64,000 nucleotides of DNA from Rariglobus sp041662485 (GTDB lineage Bacteria; Verrucomicrobiota; Verrucomicrobiia; Opitutales; Opitutaceae): assembly GCA_041662485.1 (NCBI GenBank), contig JBAZSJ010000022.1, positions 11,611-75,610 of the forward strand. Reading direction: 5' to 3'. The position numbers and the translations under genes are program-made. Numbering within the stretch: position 1 is the stretch's first letter; each line of letters starts with the position of its first letter. The notes under the pieces are model-generated. The model saw only the letters and a list, made by a program, of their open reading frames with translations. It did not search any database and was not told the DNA's origin. This document shows positions 14,110 to 23,751 of this stretch, in pieces.

Positions 14110-16987
14110 TCGGCTCGACCAAGGGCAAATAACCAAGCTCATCGCCGGCGCCGGCCCCAAGCAGCCTAAGCGTGCGCAGGTTGGCCGCCAGCCGGTCACG
14201 TGCGCCAAGCTGCAGGTTGATCGCCAGCGGCTGTTGCACGAGCGGAACCCCCGGCATGTAGGCGATCTTTCCGGATCCCGCCAGACGGACGCCGGGAGAA
14301 ATGAGGGATATTTCCTTCATCACCACGTTGCGCTGGGCATCCCGCTCCACCACCACGTTGAGCTGGTCAAATTTGATGGTGCCAAGCTGCTTCACCGCAT
14401 CGGCCCCGGCCTGTCCGCGCCCGGCGTATTTCGAGGCCGTGCTGTTGCCGGTAAGCGCCCCGAACAAGCCCACCACCACGGCGGCCTTGGAGACATTGTT
14501 GGCGGTGTTGCCGGCCTTGACCCCCAAAACGCGCAACGTGCCGCCGCGGCTGATCAGGCTCACGTCGCCCAGCGCCGTGTCCTTGAACTCCGCCGGATCA
14601 AGCGCCCTCCCGGCAAGGCGCGTGCTGAGATCAAACTTGCCCTCAACCTGCACCGGCTTCAACGGATCAAGGGCGCGAAGCATCGGCGCAGGGTCGAAAT
14701 TGGTGACGGCGAGATCGGCTTTTAGCCCATAGGGTTCGGCCGCCTTTTTGGCATCATAACTCAGGCTGCCGCCCGCCTTCAGGCTGGCTTCACCGCCAAG
14801 CGCGGCGCGCAGCGTATCCAGCGAAACCGCTTCCGGGGTTATTTTTATCGCGCCGCCGATGTCCGTGACCTGAAACGCGGAGGAATAGACGACTTTCCTG
14901 AGCTCCAGTTTAAGTTCGCCCGAAACACCCGCCCAGAGCGGGCCGGACGGAACGGAAGCGGGCGTCGGCGGTTTGACCGCCGGCTGCGGCTGGAGGGCCA
15001 CCGGCGTCGCGGGCGGAACAAGTCCGGCGAACAGCTTGAGATCCTCGATGTAAAGCGCGTCGCTCTTCAGCTGGGCGTCGATTTGCATCCCCGTTTTCAG
15101 GGACTGAACGACGGCGCCCAAAGTGAGATCGGATTTGCGCCCGGCATGGGTGATCACAAGCGGCGCCTGGGCGTCAATACGGCCGTTGGCGGCGCGATCG
15201 GCGCGCACGTAAAGCGCGACCGCCGGCATGGGCTGGTGATTTTTGCCTACCAGATTCGCGAGTTGTAGCGTGACCGCGATCTCCTGCTTGTCCGTAAGAC
15301 TCGCCGTAATATCCCCGCGCGCCACGCCATCCGACAGCGCGAGACCGACAGGCGCGCCGGGTTGGCCCAGCAATGCGGGAAGGTCGGTCTCGAAGGTCAC
15401 GGTGGCCTTGATCGGCTGGTTGTCTCCGGCGAGCTGGCCCGCCTTACCACTGAGCTTGATCAAGGTCGAAACGCCGCTCACCACGGACAAATTGGAAAGC
15501 TCGGCCTGCCATCCCTTCGGCGTGTAGTCGGCCCCGACACTCAGGCTGAGATCGAGCGCGCGCACCAGAGGCTTGCCGCCCTGGGATACGTTGAGCTGGC
15601 CGAGCGTAAGCGGCGTGAGCGGATGAATCGCAAACCCGCCGTCGCGGGTGCCGGCGGCAAACTCGCCCTTCACGTCGTCTCCGGTCACATCGAACCCCGG
15701 AAGAAAAGGCCTGGTCCAGGCCAGCGGAAGTCCCTGCACGCTTATGATGAAAAGATCATCCGCCGGCTGGGCTGCTTCGAGGGCATGCGTCACGGAGTTA
15801 AACTTCATGATCTGCCGCGTCTCGATACTGACAACCGGCTTGGCTCCCGAAAGCTGCGCGCTGAACCGGTCGAAGCGGATGAAATCACCCTGCCGCGTCA
15901 CATCAAAATCGGCGGTAAAATCAATTTTCCCGATGGCGGAAAACTCCGGCGAGAGCGCGGCGAGCCGGTCTATCGTGGTGTTGAGATTTCCGACGGCGTG
16001 AATCTCGGAAAACTCACGATCGACGATGATCGTTCCCTTCCCCGCCGCCATGAACGCCGGCAGCGCACGACCCAGCGTGAAAGGCGCAAGATCGGCGTCC
16101 TGCACATCAAGCACCCAGGTGCCGGTGAGCGACTCGGCGCCTTCGGGAAGTTTTGCCGCAAAGTTGACCAGCTCCTTTTGTCCGGCCCTCAAGACCACGG
16201 AATAGGCCTCGTCGCCTTTGGCTCCGCGAACGGCATCCATGAGGACATGGACATCGGCGCCCTTGGGAAACTGCTCACCGGTGGCGGTCGCATTTGTCGT
16301 GACCGCCAAATGCTCAAAGGAACGCGGCGTATCCATGCGGACGGTGATGTCGCTTTGCAGGACCATGCTGCCGACCTGGGCTCCCTTTTTGGCGGAGACG
16401 AGGACCGCCTTGAACACGACCTTCCCGTCCTGCCCGACACCAATGTTTCCTCCGGTGATGACCACGTGAACCGTGCCCTGCCCGGCCGGCAGGATGACAT
16501 CCCCTTCGATATCGAGCCCATCGAGCGAGAAATCAGCGGGAAGCCGCAGCTGTTGAAAAATACCAGCAAAGGCCTGGCTCACGACCTCGGCCGGCAGCGG
16601 GGACGGTTGAGCCGGCGCGGCGGAAGTCTGTTTGGCTGGTGCCCCCCCTGAAATCGTAACCGGCTGGCTAAGATCGAGCGTCCAACCCTTCGCGACCACG
16701 CGCTTCACGGCGACACGACTGCTCGCAGCGTCGGTCAGGGACACTTCCACTTCGGCCGCCGGCACGACGAGGTCGAGGCCCGGTTGGATGAGATGGATGC
16801 TTTCAACGCGAGTGACATTGAGGCCGGCGTTCACGGTGCCGATCGCAAGGTTCAGATCGGGCTGCGTCGCGATGGCCCGGCGGGCCGCCCAGGTTTGCAC
16901 GCCGGAATGAAAGGCGAGCGCGACAACCACCGCCAAAAGCACCGCGAGGCCGACGACGCAAAACAGAAGAAGACGGATGAATTTCAT
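14033..16987 (-). CDS. AsmA-like large envelope protein
   Basis: A 984-aa protein with one N-terminal membrane anchor (about residues 4-26) and a long beta-rich body. The start MKFIRLLLFCVVGLAVLLAVV and the repeated short motifs of the body (LDGLDIEGDVILPAG, GSLSYDAKKAAEPYGLKADL, VQVEGKFDLSTRLAG) are typical of AsmA/TamB-like proteins that bridge inner and outer membranes and help to move or organise lipids. The C-terminal 250 residues resemble the AsmA_2 domain. It starts 124 bases after the tolC-like stop and may be transcribed from its own promoter. Its end overlaps the rhombosortase gene tail to tail by 77 bp. Confidence 0.75.
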   Translation of the reverse strand: MKFIRLLLFCVVGLAVLLAVVVALAFHSGVQTWAARRAIATQPDLNLAIGTVNAGLNVTRVESIHLIQPGLDLVVPAAEVEVSLTDAASSRVAVKRVVAKGWTLDLSQPVTISGGAPAKQTSAAPAQPSPLPAEVVSQAFAGIFQQLRLPADFSLDGLDIEGDVILPAGQGTVHVVITGGNIGVGQDGKVVFKAVLVSAKKGAQVGSMVLQSDITVRMDTPRSFEHLAVTTNATATGEQFPKGADVHVLMDAVRGAKGDEAYSVVLRAGQKELVNFAAKLPEGAESLTGTWVLDVQDADLAPFTLGRALPAFMAAGKGTIIVDREFSEIHAVGNLNTTIDRLAALSPEFSAIGKIDFTADFDVTRQGDFIRFDRFSAQLSGAKPVVSIETRQIMKFNSVTHALEAAQPADDLFIISVQGLPLAWTRPFLPGFDVTGDDVKGEFAAGTRDGGFAIHPLTPLTLGQLNVSQGGKPLVRALDLSLSVGADYTPKGWQAELSNLSVVSGVSTLIKLSGKAGQLAGDNQPIKATVTFETDLPALLGQPGAPVGLALSDGVARGDITASLTDKQEIAVTLQLANLVGKNHQPMPAVALYVRADRAANGRIDAQAPLVITHAGRKSDLTLGAVVQSLKTGMQIDAQLKSDALYIEDLKLFAGLVPPATPVALQPQPAVKPPTPASVPSGPLWAGVSGELKLELRKVVYSSAFQVTDIGGAIKITPEAVSLDTLRAALGGEASLKAGGSLSYDAKKAAEPYGLKADLAVTNFDPAPMLRALDPLKPVQVEGKFDLSTRLAGRALDPAEFKDTALGDVSLISRGGTLRVLGVKAGNTANNVSKAAVVVGLFGALTGNSTASKYAGRGQAGADAVKQLGTIKFDQLNVVVERDAQRNVVMKEISLISPGVRLAGSGKIAYMPGVPLVQQPLAINLQLGARDRLAANLRTLRLLGAGAGDELGYLPLVEPIKLDGTLQSIGTSQLQHLIDRAIAD

Positions 16988-17047
16988 AGGGCGAAGCCCG
17001 AAGGGAAAGAGCCGCCAGTTGTGGCAGCGCCGGAGTTACAAAGCAAG

Positions 17048-17086
17048 CGGCGCGGCGCTCCGCACAAGCCGGAGGGCGCCGCGCCG
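17048..17086 (-). terminator. Strong stem-loop downstream of the TolC-like gene
   Basis: A perfect 11-bp GC stem (CGGCGCGGCGC / GCGCCGCGCCG) with a 17-base loop. On the minus strand it follows the TolC-like stop codon by about 25 bases. The distal side (CTTGCTTTG) is only mildly T-rich, so termination is likely but not certain. Confidence 0.45.
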
Positions 17087-17111
17087 GGAAAAGAAAGAAA
17101 ACAGAACTGCC

Positions 17112-18476
17112 TCAGTTCACAGGGGCATACACGTCGGCCTGGCCGATGGCCTTGCGCATGCCGGCGAGGGCGACGTTGTAATTATAATTGGCCTGAAGCT
17201 CGTTGAGGCGGGCCTGGCTGAGGGCCACCTGGGAGGTGAGCACATCGAGCTGCGTGGCGGTGCCTGCATTGAACCGGGCCGTCGCCAGACGCAGGCTCTC
17301 GCGAGCCTGATCCACGGTCTTGAGCGTGGCCTGCACCAGTTCGTCAGCCTCCTGCAGCGACGAATAGGCCTGCCGCACCTCGACATCAATTCCGAGGATT
17401 TGCGACTCGGTGTTGAGCCGCGCCTGCGCGTATTGCGAACGGGCCTGCATGACCCTGCCGGCGGTGGCACGGCCATCAAAAATGGCCCAGCTTGCCTCGG
17501 CGCCTACCGTCCAGCCATCCAAGGAATCACGGAAACGGTTCGACGTGGACTTTTTGATCCACTGATAACCGCCGACGACATCAACGGTGGGCAAATAGCC
17601 GGACTGCTGCAGACGGATATTGCGCTGGTTGGCCTGCTCGGTCTTGGAAAGCGCGAGAAGCTCGGGGCGGTTGGCGCGGGCTGATTCAAGGGCGGAGTTC
17701 AGGTCGTATTGGGCGGGCGTAAATTGCAGCGTGCCCTGAACATCAAAGGTCTTGCTCGAATCGGCCGTGAGACTCACCGGCGCGCCGAGAGACTGGCGGA
17801 GCTGGTCGAGGGAAGTCCGATAGGTGTTGCGCGCCGTGATCAGGGTCGGCTGGGCGTTGGCAAGCTGCACCTCGGCCTGCAAGACGTCGAAGTTGGAAAC
17901 CGTGCCCGCCTTGAAGCGGTTGGTGACGTTGCGCAACTGCTCGGTGAGCAGCGCGATGTTTTCCTCCTGCACGGTGATCTGATCGCGGGCGAGAAGGATG
18001 TTGAAGAACTTCGTGCGCACATCGAGGAGCGCGTTGTTGATCGTGGCCTTCAGGTTAAAGAGCGAGGCGTCGCGCACCAGACCTTGGGCGTCAATGGCCG
18101 CCCTGATGCCGCCGCCGGCGTAGAGCGTCTGCCGCGCCAGAATGGCGATGGTCCAATCCTGGGTGCTGGGCGGGGCGCTCTGCACCAGGTCGGAATCCTT
18201 CTTGGTGTAACTGGCGCTGGCGGACACCCGCGGAAGAACCTGGGCCTTCACCTCGACGATCAACCCTTCCTGCTCGCGAATGGACTCGCGCGCCAGGCGG
18301 ATGCTGTAGTTGTGCTCCAAGGCGTAGGAAATGGCACCCTGCAGATCAATGGGACTCGGCAACGGCGCGGTGCCCTGCCCCGCCGAACGCGGCGCGGCGG
18401 ATGCGGTGGCGACCAGCATCATCGGGGCAAAAAGGCCGGCAAGTCGGATAAGGTTCAGAAGAGACGATGGTTTCAT
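17112..18476 (-). CDS. TolC-family outer membrane efflux protein
   Basis: A 454-aa outer membrane channel of an efflux system. A signal peptide ends near residue 28 (ATASAAP). The rest consists of two repeats of the outer membrane efflux (OEP) domain, each with long amphipathic helices such as REQEGLIVEVKAQVLPRVSASASY and VEVRQAYSSLQEADELVQATL. It is the last gene of the minus-strand run MarR, adaptor, RND pump, TolC; its ATG is 35 bases after the pump's stop codon. The drug or metabolite exported is unknown. Confidence 0.9.
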   Translation of the reverse strand: MKPSSLLNLIRLAGLFAPMMLVATASAAPRSAGQGTAPLPSPIDLQGAISYALEHNYSIRLARESIREQEGLIVEVKAQVLPRVSASASYTKKDSDLVQSAPPSTQDWTIAILARQTLYAGGGIRAAIDAQGLVRDASLFNLKATINNALLDVRTKFFNILLARDQITVQEENIALLTEQLRNVTNRFKAGTVSNFDVLQAEVQLANAQPTLITARNTYRTSLDQLRQSLGAPVSLTADSSKTFDVQGTLQFTPAQYDLNSALESARANRPELLALSKTEQANQRNIRLQQSGYLPTVDVVGGYQWIKKSTSNRFRDSLDGWTVGAEASWAIFDGRATAGRVMQARSQYAQARLNTESQILGIDVEVRQAYSSLQEADELVQATLKTVDQARESLRLATARFNAGTATQLDVLTSQVALSQARLNELQANYNYNVALAGMRKAIGQADVYAPVN

Positions 18477-18511
18477 ACGCGGAGAATCAAAGTAGGGATG
18501 ATACGCAGATT

Positions 18512-21500
18512 TTATTCTGACGCCACTTGGGACGCGACATTAACTTGGTCGAAGCCGGGCTTGGCTCGATTATGCGAATGGTCTTTGGCGATCAACATGT
18601 AGAAAGCGGGCACCACAAACAAGGTGAACACGCTGCCTATGGCCATGCCGACCACAAGGACCCAGCCGATGCTGTTACGGGCGGCGGCGCCGGGACCGGT
18701 CACAAAGATCAGCATAAGATGACCAAAGACGGTGGCGGCGGAGGTCATCATGACGGCCCGCAGACGCGTGGCCGCGGCGCGACGGATGGCCTCGATCTTG
18801 GCCACGCCTTCTTCTTGGAGCCGGTTCGCAAACTCGACGACAAGGATGCCGTTCTTGGCAATCAGGCCCACGAGGGTGATGAGGCCTATCTGGGAGTAGA
18901 TGTTCAACGAAGTTTTCCAGAGGAAGATCGGGATCATCGCTCCGGCCAGCGCAAGCGGCACTGATCCCAACAGGATAATGAAGGGATCGCGGAAGCTGTT
19001 AAACTGGGCCGCCAGCACAAGGAAGATAAGCAGCAGTGCGAGCACAAAGGCCTTCCAGAGCGCGTTGCCTTCGTTGCGCAGCTGTCGAGACTGGCCGCCG
19101 TAATCGATGGAGTAATCGGGTGGGAGAATCTCCTTGGCCTTGGTCTCGAGTTTCTTGAGGGCCGCGTCGATCGACGGCCCGACGCCGATGATTTTCACGG
19201 CGTTCAGCTGCTGGAAGCGGTTGAGCGTGCGCGGTTCCACGGTCTCCTTGAGGCTGGCGACGGTGGAAAGGGAGACCAGCTGGCCGTTCGGCCCGCGCAC
19301 ATGGTAGTCGAGCACCTGGTCGGCGTTGAGGCGCTTGCCGCGCTCGACCTGCGGGATCACCCGGTAGCTGCGCCCGTCGTTGACGAATCGGTTGACATAG
19401 CCGCCGCCAAGCATCGAGCCGAGATCATCGGCAATGTCTCCCAGGTTCAGTCCCATCGAAGCGACCTTGTCCTTGTCCACGTCGATCTCCACCTGGGGCA
19501 CGTCGAACTTGAGGTCGCTGTCGGCGAAATAAAAGGTCGGCGCGCCGCCCGGGGCGTTGGCCTCGGTGTTGGCGTAAATCGTAAGCTGCGTGGCAAACTC
19601 GAGCATCTGCTTGTGATCGGCCGTCGAGCGGATGACGAACTCGATCGGCAACTGGCCGCCGGACGGAAGCGGATCGGGTGTTTTCATGACCACGTTGAGG
19701 CCGGCGATCCTGGATGCCTCCGCCTGCAAGGAGGTCTGAATCTGCAACGCCGTGCGCTTGCGCTCCGACCATGGCTTGAGGATGGCACCCCCGAAACCGA
19801 AGCTGGTCGAGGTGATTTGGAACGAGTTCGCGTATTCCGGAAACGATTCGAACATCGTCTGCACCTGTTTCGAAAAAAGCAGGTTTTGATCGATGGTGCC
19901 GTTGGGTGAAGGCAGCAGAATGCTGAACACCACGCCCTGGTCCTCCTGCGGCGCCAGTTCGCGCTGGGCAAACATGACAAAGGGGCCGACCAGCATGATC
20001 AAAAGCGTCGCCGTCATCAGGACATAATGCAGCATCTTGTAGCGGCGCCCGAAGGCGAAATCGAAGCCGATGCTCGCGACCGCACCGAGCAGACTGATGC
20101 CCAGCGCGGCAAAGGCGACCGGCTTGATGGATGCGACGGCCCCGGACTTCCCCAGGATAAAAAACATGATCACCATGCCGACCACCCAGAACAAGAGCGC
20201 CACCCCCAGCGACCACGGCAGCACGGACCAGGCGATCTTGCGGTCCTCACGGGGCGAGATCATCACCCCGACGATGCGCTCATACCGGTCGCGAATGCGA
20301 TCAAACGTGCGGTTGATGAAACCGGAGAGCCCCTGCCCCTCGTGGTCGTGATCCTTGAGCAAATGGGCGCTCATCATGGGCGAAAGCGTGAGGGCCACAA
20401 AGCCCGACACCGTGACCGCTCCGGCCAGCGTAAAGGCGAATTCCCGGAAGAGCGCCCCGGTGAGACCGCCCTGAACGCCTATGGGGGCATAAACCGCGGC
20501 CAGCGTGATCGTCATTGAAATGACCGGGCCGACAAGCTCGCGTGCGCCGAGGATGGCGGCGTCAACGGGAGTCAGTCCCTCGCGAATGTGACGCTCGACG
20601 TTTTCCACCACCACGATGGCGTCGTCCACCACGATACCCACCGCCAGCACGATGGCCAGCAAGGTCAGCAGATTGATCGTAAAGCCAAAGACCAGCATGA
20701 GGAAAACCGCCCCGATAAGCGAAAGCGGCATCGCGACGATCGGGATGAACACCGAACGCAGGGACCCCATGAAAAGAAAGATGACCACGGTCACGATCAA
20801 CAGCGTCTCGGTCAGCGTAACGGTGATCTCATGAAGGGCGTCTTCGATATATTTGGTCGCATCGTAAGCGATCTTGGCGTGCAGACCGGAAGGCAGGCGG
20901 CTTTCGATGCCGGGCATGGCGGCGCGCACGCGCTTGATGACCTCTACCGTCGAATCCGTGGGCAAAACCCATACGCCCATGAAGGTGGCTTTCTGGCCGC
21001 CAAAGCGCACCTCGTCGTCATAGCTCTCCGCGCCGAGATCAATGTCCGCGACGTCGGAAAGCCTGATGATGGAGCCGTTGCTTTCGGAAACGACCAGCTG
21101 CTTGAATTCCTCGGCGTTCTTCAGGTCCGTGTTGGCGACAAGGTTGACCTGGATCATCGACCCCTTGGTCGAGCCTACCGCAGAGAGTGCGTTGTTTCTG
21201 GCCAGGGCCCGGCGGACATCGGAAGGCGTGAGGCCATGCGCGGCGAGTTCGTCGGGCTTCAGCCAGATGCGCATCGCGAAGATGCGTCCGCCCAGGATAT
21301 CGGCGCGCTGCACGCCCTTGATCGAGGAAAGCTGGGGCTGGACGACGCGGTTCAGGTAGTCGGTAATCTGGTTTTGATCGAGGGAATCGGAGTAGAAACT
21401 CAGATACATCGACGCGAACTGGTTGTCGCTGGACTCCACGCTGATGGTCGGCGCCTCCGACTCCGGCGGAAGCTGGCTGCGCACCTGGTCTATCTTGGCG

Positions 21501-21832
21501 CTTATCTGCGCGAGGGCGGCGGTCGTGTCGTAGTTGAGCCTCAGGTAAACCCGGATCGTGCTCTGGCTCGAACGGCTTTCCGACTCGATGTAATCGATGC
21601 CATCGGCGCTCGCGATGACCCGCTCAAGCTGCGTGGTGATGTAGCCGCGCACCGTCTCGGCGCTCGCGCCGAAGTAGACCGTGGAGATGTTGACGACCGC
21701 GCTGTCACTCCGGGGGTATTGGCGGACGTTGAGCTTGTTGTAGGACACCAAGCCGACAACCAAGATGACGATATTGACGACAAGCGCGATGACGGGCTTG
21801 CGAACGAACAGGTCGGTGAAACTGGATTTCAT
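18512..21832 (-). CDS. RND-family efflux transporter permease (AcrB/MdtB-like)
   Basis: A 1106-aa inner membrane proton-driven pump of the hydrophobe/amphiphile efflux type. It has the RND layout: TM1 near residues 14-32, a large periplasmic loop (FGASAETVRGYITTQLERVIASADGIDYI), TM2-6 with the proton-relay Asp pair in AVGIVVDDAIVVVENVERHI, then a second loop and TM7-12. The length is slightly above the usual 1030-1050; an extra hydrophobic stretch and loop follow TM6 (VLPWSLGVALLFWVVGMVIMF). It needs an adaptor and an outer membrane channel, both encoded beside it. Confidence 0.93.
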   Translation of the reverse strand: MKSSFTDLFVRKPVIALVVNIVILVVGLVSYNKLNVRQYPRSDSAVVNISTVYFGASAETVRGYITTQLERVIASADGIDYIESESRSSQSTIRVYLRLNYDTTAALAQISAKIDQVRSQLPPESEAPTISVESSDNQFASMYLSFYSDSLDQNQITDYLNRVVQPQLSSIKGVQRADILGGRIFAMRIWLKPDELAAHGLTPSDVRRALARNNALSAVGSTKGSMIQVNLVANTDLKNAEEFKQLVVSESNGSIIRLSDVADIDLGAESYDDEVRFGGQKATFMGVWVLPTDSTVEVIKRVRAAMPGIESRLPSGLHAKIAYDATKYIEDALHEITVTLTETLLIVTVVIFLFMGSLRSVFIPIVAMPLSLIGAVFLMLVFGFTINLLTLLAIVLAVGIVVDDAIVVVENVERHIREGLTPVDAAILGARELVGPVISMTITLAAVYAPIGVQGGLTGALFREFAFTLAGAVTVSGFVALTLSPMMSAHLLKDHDHEGQGLSGFINRTFDRIRDRYERIVGVMISPREDRKIAWSVLPWSLGVALLFWVVGMVIMFFILGKSGAVASIKPVAFAALGISLLGAVASIGFDFAFGRRYKMLHYVLMTATLLIMLVGPFVMFAQRELAPQEDQGVVFSILLPSPNGTIDQNLLFSKQVQTMFESFPEYANSFQITSTSFGFGGAILKPWSERKRTALQIQTSLQAEASRIAGLNVVMKTPDPLPSGGQLPIEFVIRSTADHKQMLEFATQLTIYANTEANAPGGAPTFYFADSDLKFDVPQVEIDVDKDKVASMGLNLGDIADDLGSMLGGGYVNRFVNDGRSYRVIPQVERGKRLNADQVLDYHVRGPNGQLVSLSTVASLKETVEPRTLNRFQQLNAVKIIGVGPSIDAALKKLETKAKEILPPDYSIDYGGQSRQLRNEGNALWKAFVLALLLIFLVLAAQFNSFRDPFIILLGSVPLALAGAMIPIFLWKTSLNIYSQIGLITLVGLIAKNGILVVEFANRLQEEGVAKIEAIRRAAATRLRAVMMTSAATVFGHLMLIFVTGPGAAARNSIGWVLVVGMAIGSVFTLFVVPAFYMLIAKDHSHNRAKPGFDQVNVASQVASE

Positions 21833-21866
21833 GGGGATGCGCGTGACGTGCGGACGTGGCCTGCCC

Positions 21867-22988
21867 TCAGGTGTTCGCCGGCTTGGGCGCCGGATTATTG
21901 GAGGGCAGAACGCTGTTGTTCACCTGCACGGGCAGACCGTTGCGAAGCTTGAAAACACCGGCCGTGGCCACCTGCTCCCCCGGCTTCACGCCCTCAAGGA
22001 TGGCGATCTGGTCACCGCGGGTGACACCAAGCTTAACGAATTGCTGCCGGGCCCCCAGATATTCCGTGCCGTCGCGTCCTTTCATTTTTTCGATGATGAA
22101 AACCGAGTTGCCATAGGAGGCATAGGCGATCGCCGTGGCCGGCAGGATGATCGAGGGCGCGGCAGCGGGCAGGAGAACCTCGACATGCGCGAACATGCCG
22201 GCCCGCAGCACCTCGCCGGGATTCTCAATCAGCGCCTGGGCGGAGACGTTGCGGGAGGACGGATCCACCTGCGGGTTGATCGCCGTGATTTTCCCGGGAA
22301 AGCCGCGGTCGCCAAAGGCGTCCACCTTCACATTCACCTCCTGCCCGACCACGAGAGAGGGGAGCTGGCGCTGGGGAATGTTGAAATCAACATACATCGG
22401 ATTGAGTTTTTGCAACGGCAGCAGGGGCGACCCGCGCGAGACAAACTGCCCGACATTCACCAAGCGTATGCCCACGCGACCATCAAAAGGCGCGCGAACG
22501 ATCTTTTTTTCGAGCTGGGCCCTGAGCGCTCCGGCATCCGCCTCCGTCTGGTTGAGTTGCGCCGTCGCCTGATCAAGCTCGGCTTGGCTGATGGTATTCT
22601 TGGACAGCAGCTCGGTGGAGCGCTTCAAATCAAGTCTGGCCAGCGCAAGCTTCGACTCGGCGGCCGCGAGTTGGGATGCCTCCACGGTGGTGTCGAAGGT
22701 CAGCAGCACATCGCCGGCCTTCACGACGGCACCGTTTTCAACGGAGATCTTGCTGATGATGCCATCGGCGTCGGTGCCAAGCATAACCCCCTGCACCGGC
22801 GCAAGAGTGGCGATCACGCTGAGAGAGGGAGCCCAGGTTTCCTCGCGAGCCTCCACGGTGGTCACCGAGCTGGGGGGCATCGTGTGCGGCTGGGAAGACG
22901 CCGTCTTGATCTGCGCAACTTTGACGCCACCTAGAAGCGCGACGATTACAATGAAACCGACAAGGGCGATAATGAATCTTTTGAGCAT
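21867..22988 (-). CDS. RND efflux periplasmic adaptor (HlyD/MexA-like)
   Basis: A 373-aa membrane fusion protein linking the RND pump to the TolC-like channel. It has an N-terminal anchor (about 5-25), a lipoyl/barrel-sandwich half motif (GTDADGIISKISVENGAVVKAGDVLLTFD), a hairpin of coiled coil (residues 120-180), the matching half motif (IVRAPFDGRVGIRLVNVGQFVSRG), and a beta-barrel with FGDRGFPGKITAINPQVDPSSRNVSAQALIEN. No lipobox is visible, so it is held by an N-terminal helix. It lies between the MarR gene and the pump gene. Confidence 0.92.
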   Translation of the reverse strand: MLKRFIIALVGFIVIVALLGGVKVAQIKTASSQPHTMPPSSVTTVEAREETWAPSLSVIATLAPVQGVMLGTDADGIISKISVENGAVVKAGDVLLTFDTTVEASQLAAAESKLALARLDLKRSTELLSKNTISQAELDQATAQLNQTEADAGALRAQLEKKIVRAPFDGRVGIRLVNVGQFVSRGSPLLPLQKLNPMYVDFNIPQRQLPSLVVGQEVNVKVDAFGDRGFPGKITAINPQVDPSSRNVSAQALIENPGEVLRAGMFAHVEVLLPAAAPSIILPATAIAYASYGNSVFIIEKMKGRDGTEYLGARQQFVKLGVTRGDQIAILEGVKPGEQVATAGVFKLRNGLPVQVNNSVLPSNNPAPKPANT

Positions 22989-23028
22989 GGCTGGAACGAG
23001 GATGAGTTAGAAAAGAGGGAAGGTGATT

Positions 23029-23595
23029 TTAATGGGCGGCCAAGCTGGTCGCATCAACGTGCTCAGGGGCACGCGCGGGTTCGACGGTGTCCGCCTGCAC
23101 GACGATCTTCGTGAGCAACTGCACGAGCATCTTGCGCTCCGGTTCGGAGAGCGGCCCCATCAGCGCAGCCATGCGTTTGAAGTGATCAGGCAGGACACCT
23201 TTGATAAAATCGACGCCTTTGTCGGTAAGCGTCACCAGCATCATGCGCCGGTCCACTGAATCGGGACGGCGCGTCACCATCCCGTCGCGCTCGAGGGTGT
23301 CCACGAGCCCCGTCATGGTTGCGCGCGTGACGCCGGCCATGTCGGCCAGTTCGGCCGGTGTGTGCGGACGAGGACACCCGCTGCTTTTATCCAGCAGGAG
23401 CATCAAGACGGTAAAACGCCCTTGGGAAACATTGTGCCGCTGCAAATGCGCATCACAGACGCGGAAAGTCTGGTCGCCCGCCCTCAGCAAAAGCAAAAAC
23501 ACCTCGCAGGCCGAGGGATCGAGCTCGGGAAACTGCTTCGCCGCCTCCAAGAGGCATTCGTAGCGCGGCAGATCTTTGATCATCAAAAACGGCAT
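23029..23595 (-). CDS. MarR family regulator of the efflux operon
   Basis: A 188-aa MarR protein. Winged-helix features are clear: TPAELADMAGVTRATMTGLVDTLERDGMVTRRPDSVDRRMMLVTLTDKG, with D-R-R in the wing. It is the first gene of the run leading to adaptor, RND pump and TolC-like protein (40 bp gap to the adaptor), so it probably represses the operon and itself until a ligand binds. A perfect 6-4-6 palindrome at 23628-23643, 33 bases upstream of the ATG, is the likely operator. The start could instead be the internal ATG four codons later; neither has a good ribosome binding site. Confidence 0.88.
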   Translation of the reverse strand: MPFLMIKDLPRYECLLEAAKQFPELDPSACEVFLLLLRAGDQTFRVCDAHLQRHNVSQGRFTVLMLLLDKSSGCPRPHTPAELADMAGVTRATMTGLVDTLERDGMVTRRPDSVDRRMMLVTLTDKGVDFIKGVLPDHFKRMAALMGPLSEPERKMLVQLLTKIVVQADTVEPARAPEHVDATSLAAH

Positions 23596-23627
23596 AAGGA
23601 GGAAAAAAATACGATGAGGCGGCTTAC

Positions 23628-23643
23628 AGTTAGGAGGCTAACT
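23628..23643 (-). promoter_or_regulatory. Candidate MarR operator
   Basis: A perfect inverted repeat, AGTTAG-GAGG-CTAACT, lies 33-48 bases upstream of the MarR gene that heads the efflux operon. Its size and position suit a dimeric winged-helix repressor that shuts off its own operon. A weak -35-like TTGCAT lies just upstream on the minus strand, so the operator would sit in the promoter spacer. No binding is demonstrated. Confidence 0.5.
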
Positions 23644-23682
23644 AAAAATGCAAGTGTCCTGTTGCGGATTTTTAGCAGCAAC

Positions 23683-23712
23683 AAAAAGGACGGACCCAGA
23701 GGGAGCCGTCCT
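23683..23712 (-). terminator. Intrinsic terminator of tkt
   Basis: On the minus strand a stem AGGACGG / CCGTCCT, extended by further pairs inside the loop, is followed directly by TTTTTGTTG. It lies 40 bases after the tkt stop codon. Its arms resemble the REP-like palindromes at 3.1 and 4.2 kb. Confidence 0.7.
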
Positions 23713-23751
23713 CGACCATCCAAGCACGTTTTATATTATGCTTGAGCTAGT

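Noticed and set aside
23614..23745. Small plus-strand open frame of 43 codons with AAGGAGG 10 bases upstream
   Set aside because: It overlaps the tkt terminator and the candidate MarR operator, has no similarity that I recognise, and its Shine-Dalgarno-like sequence is better explained as part of the minus-strand MarR leader.
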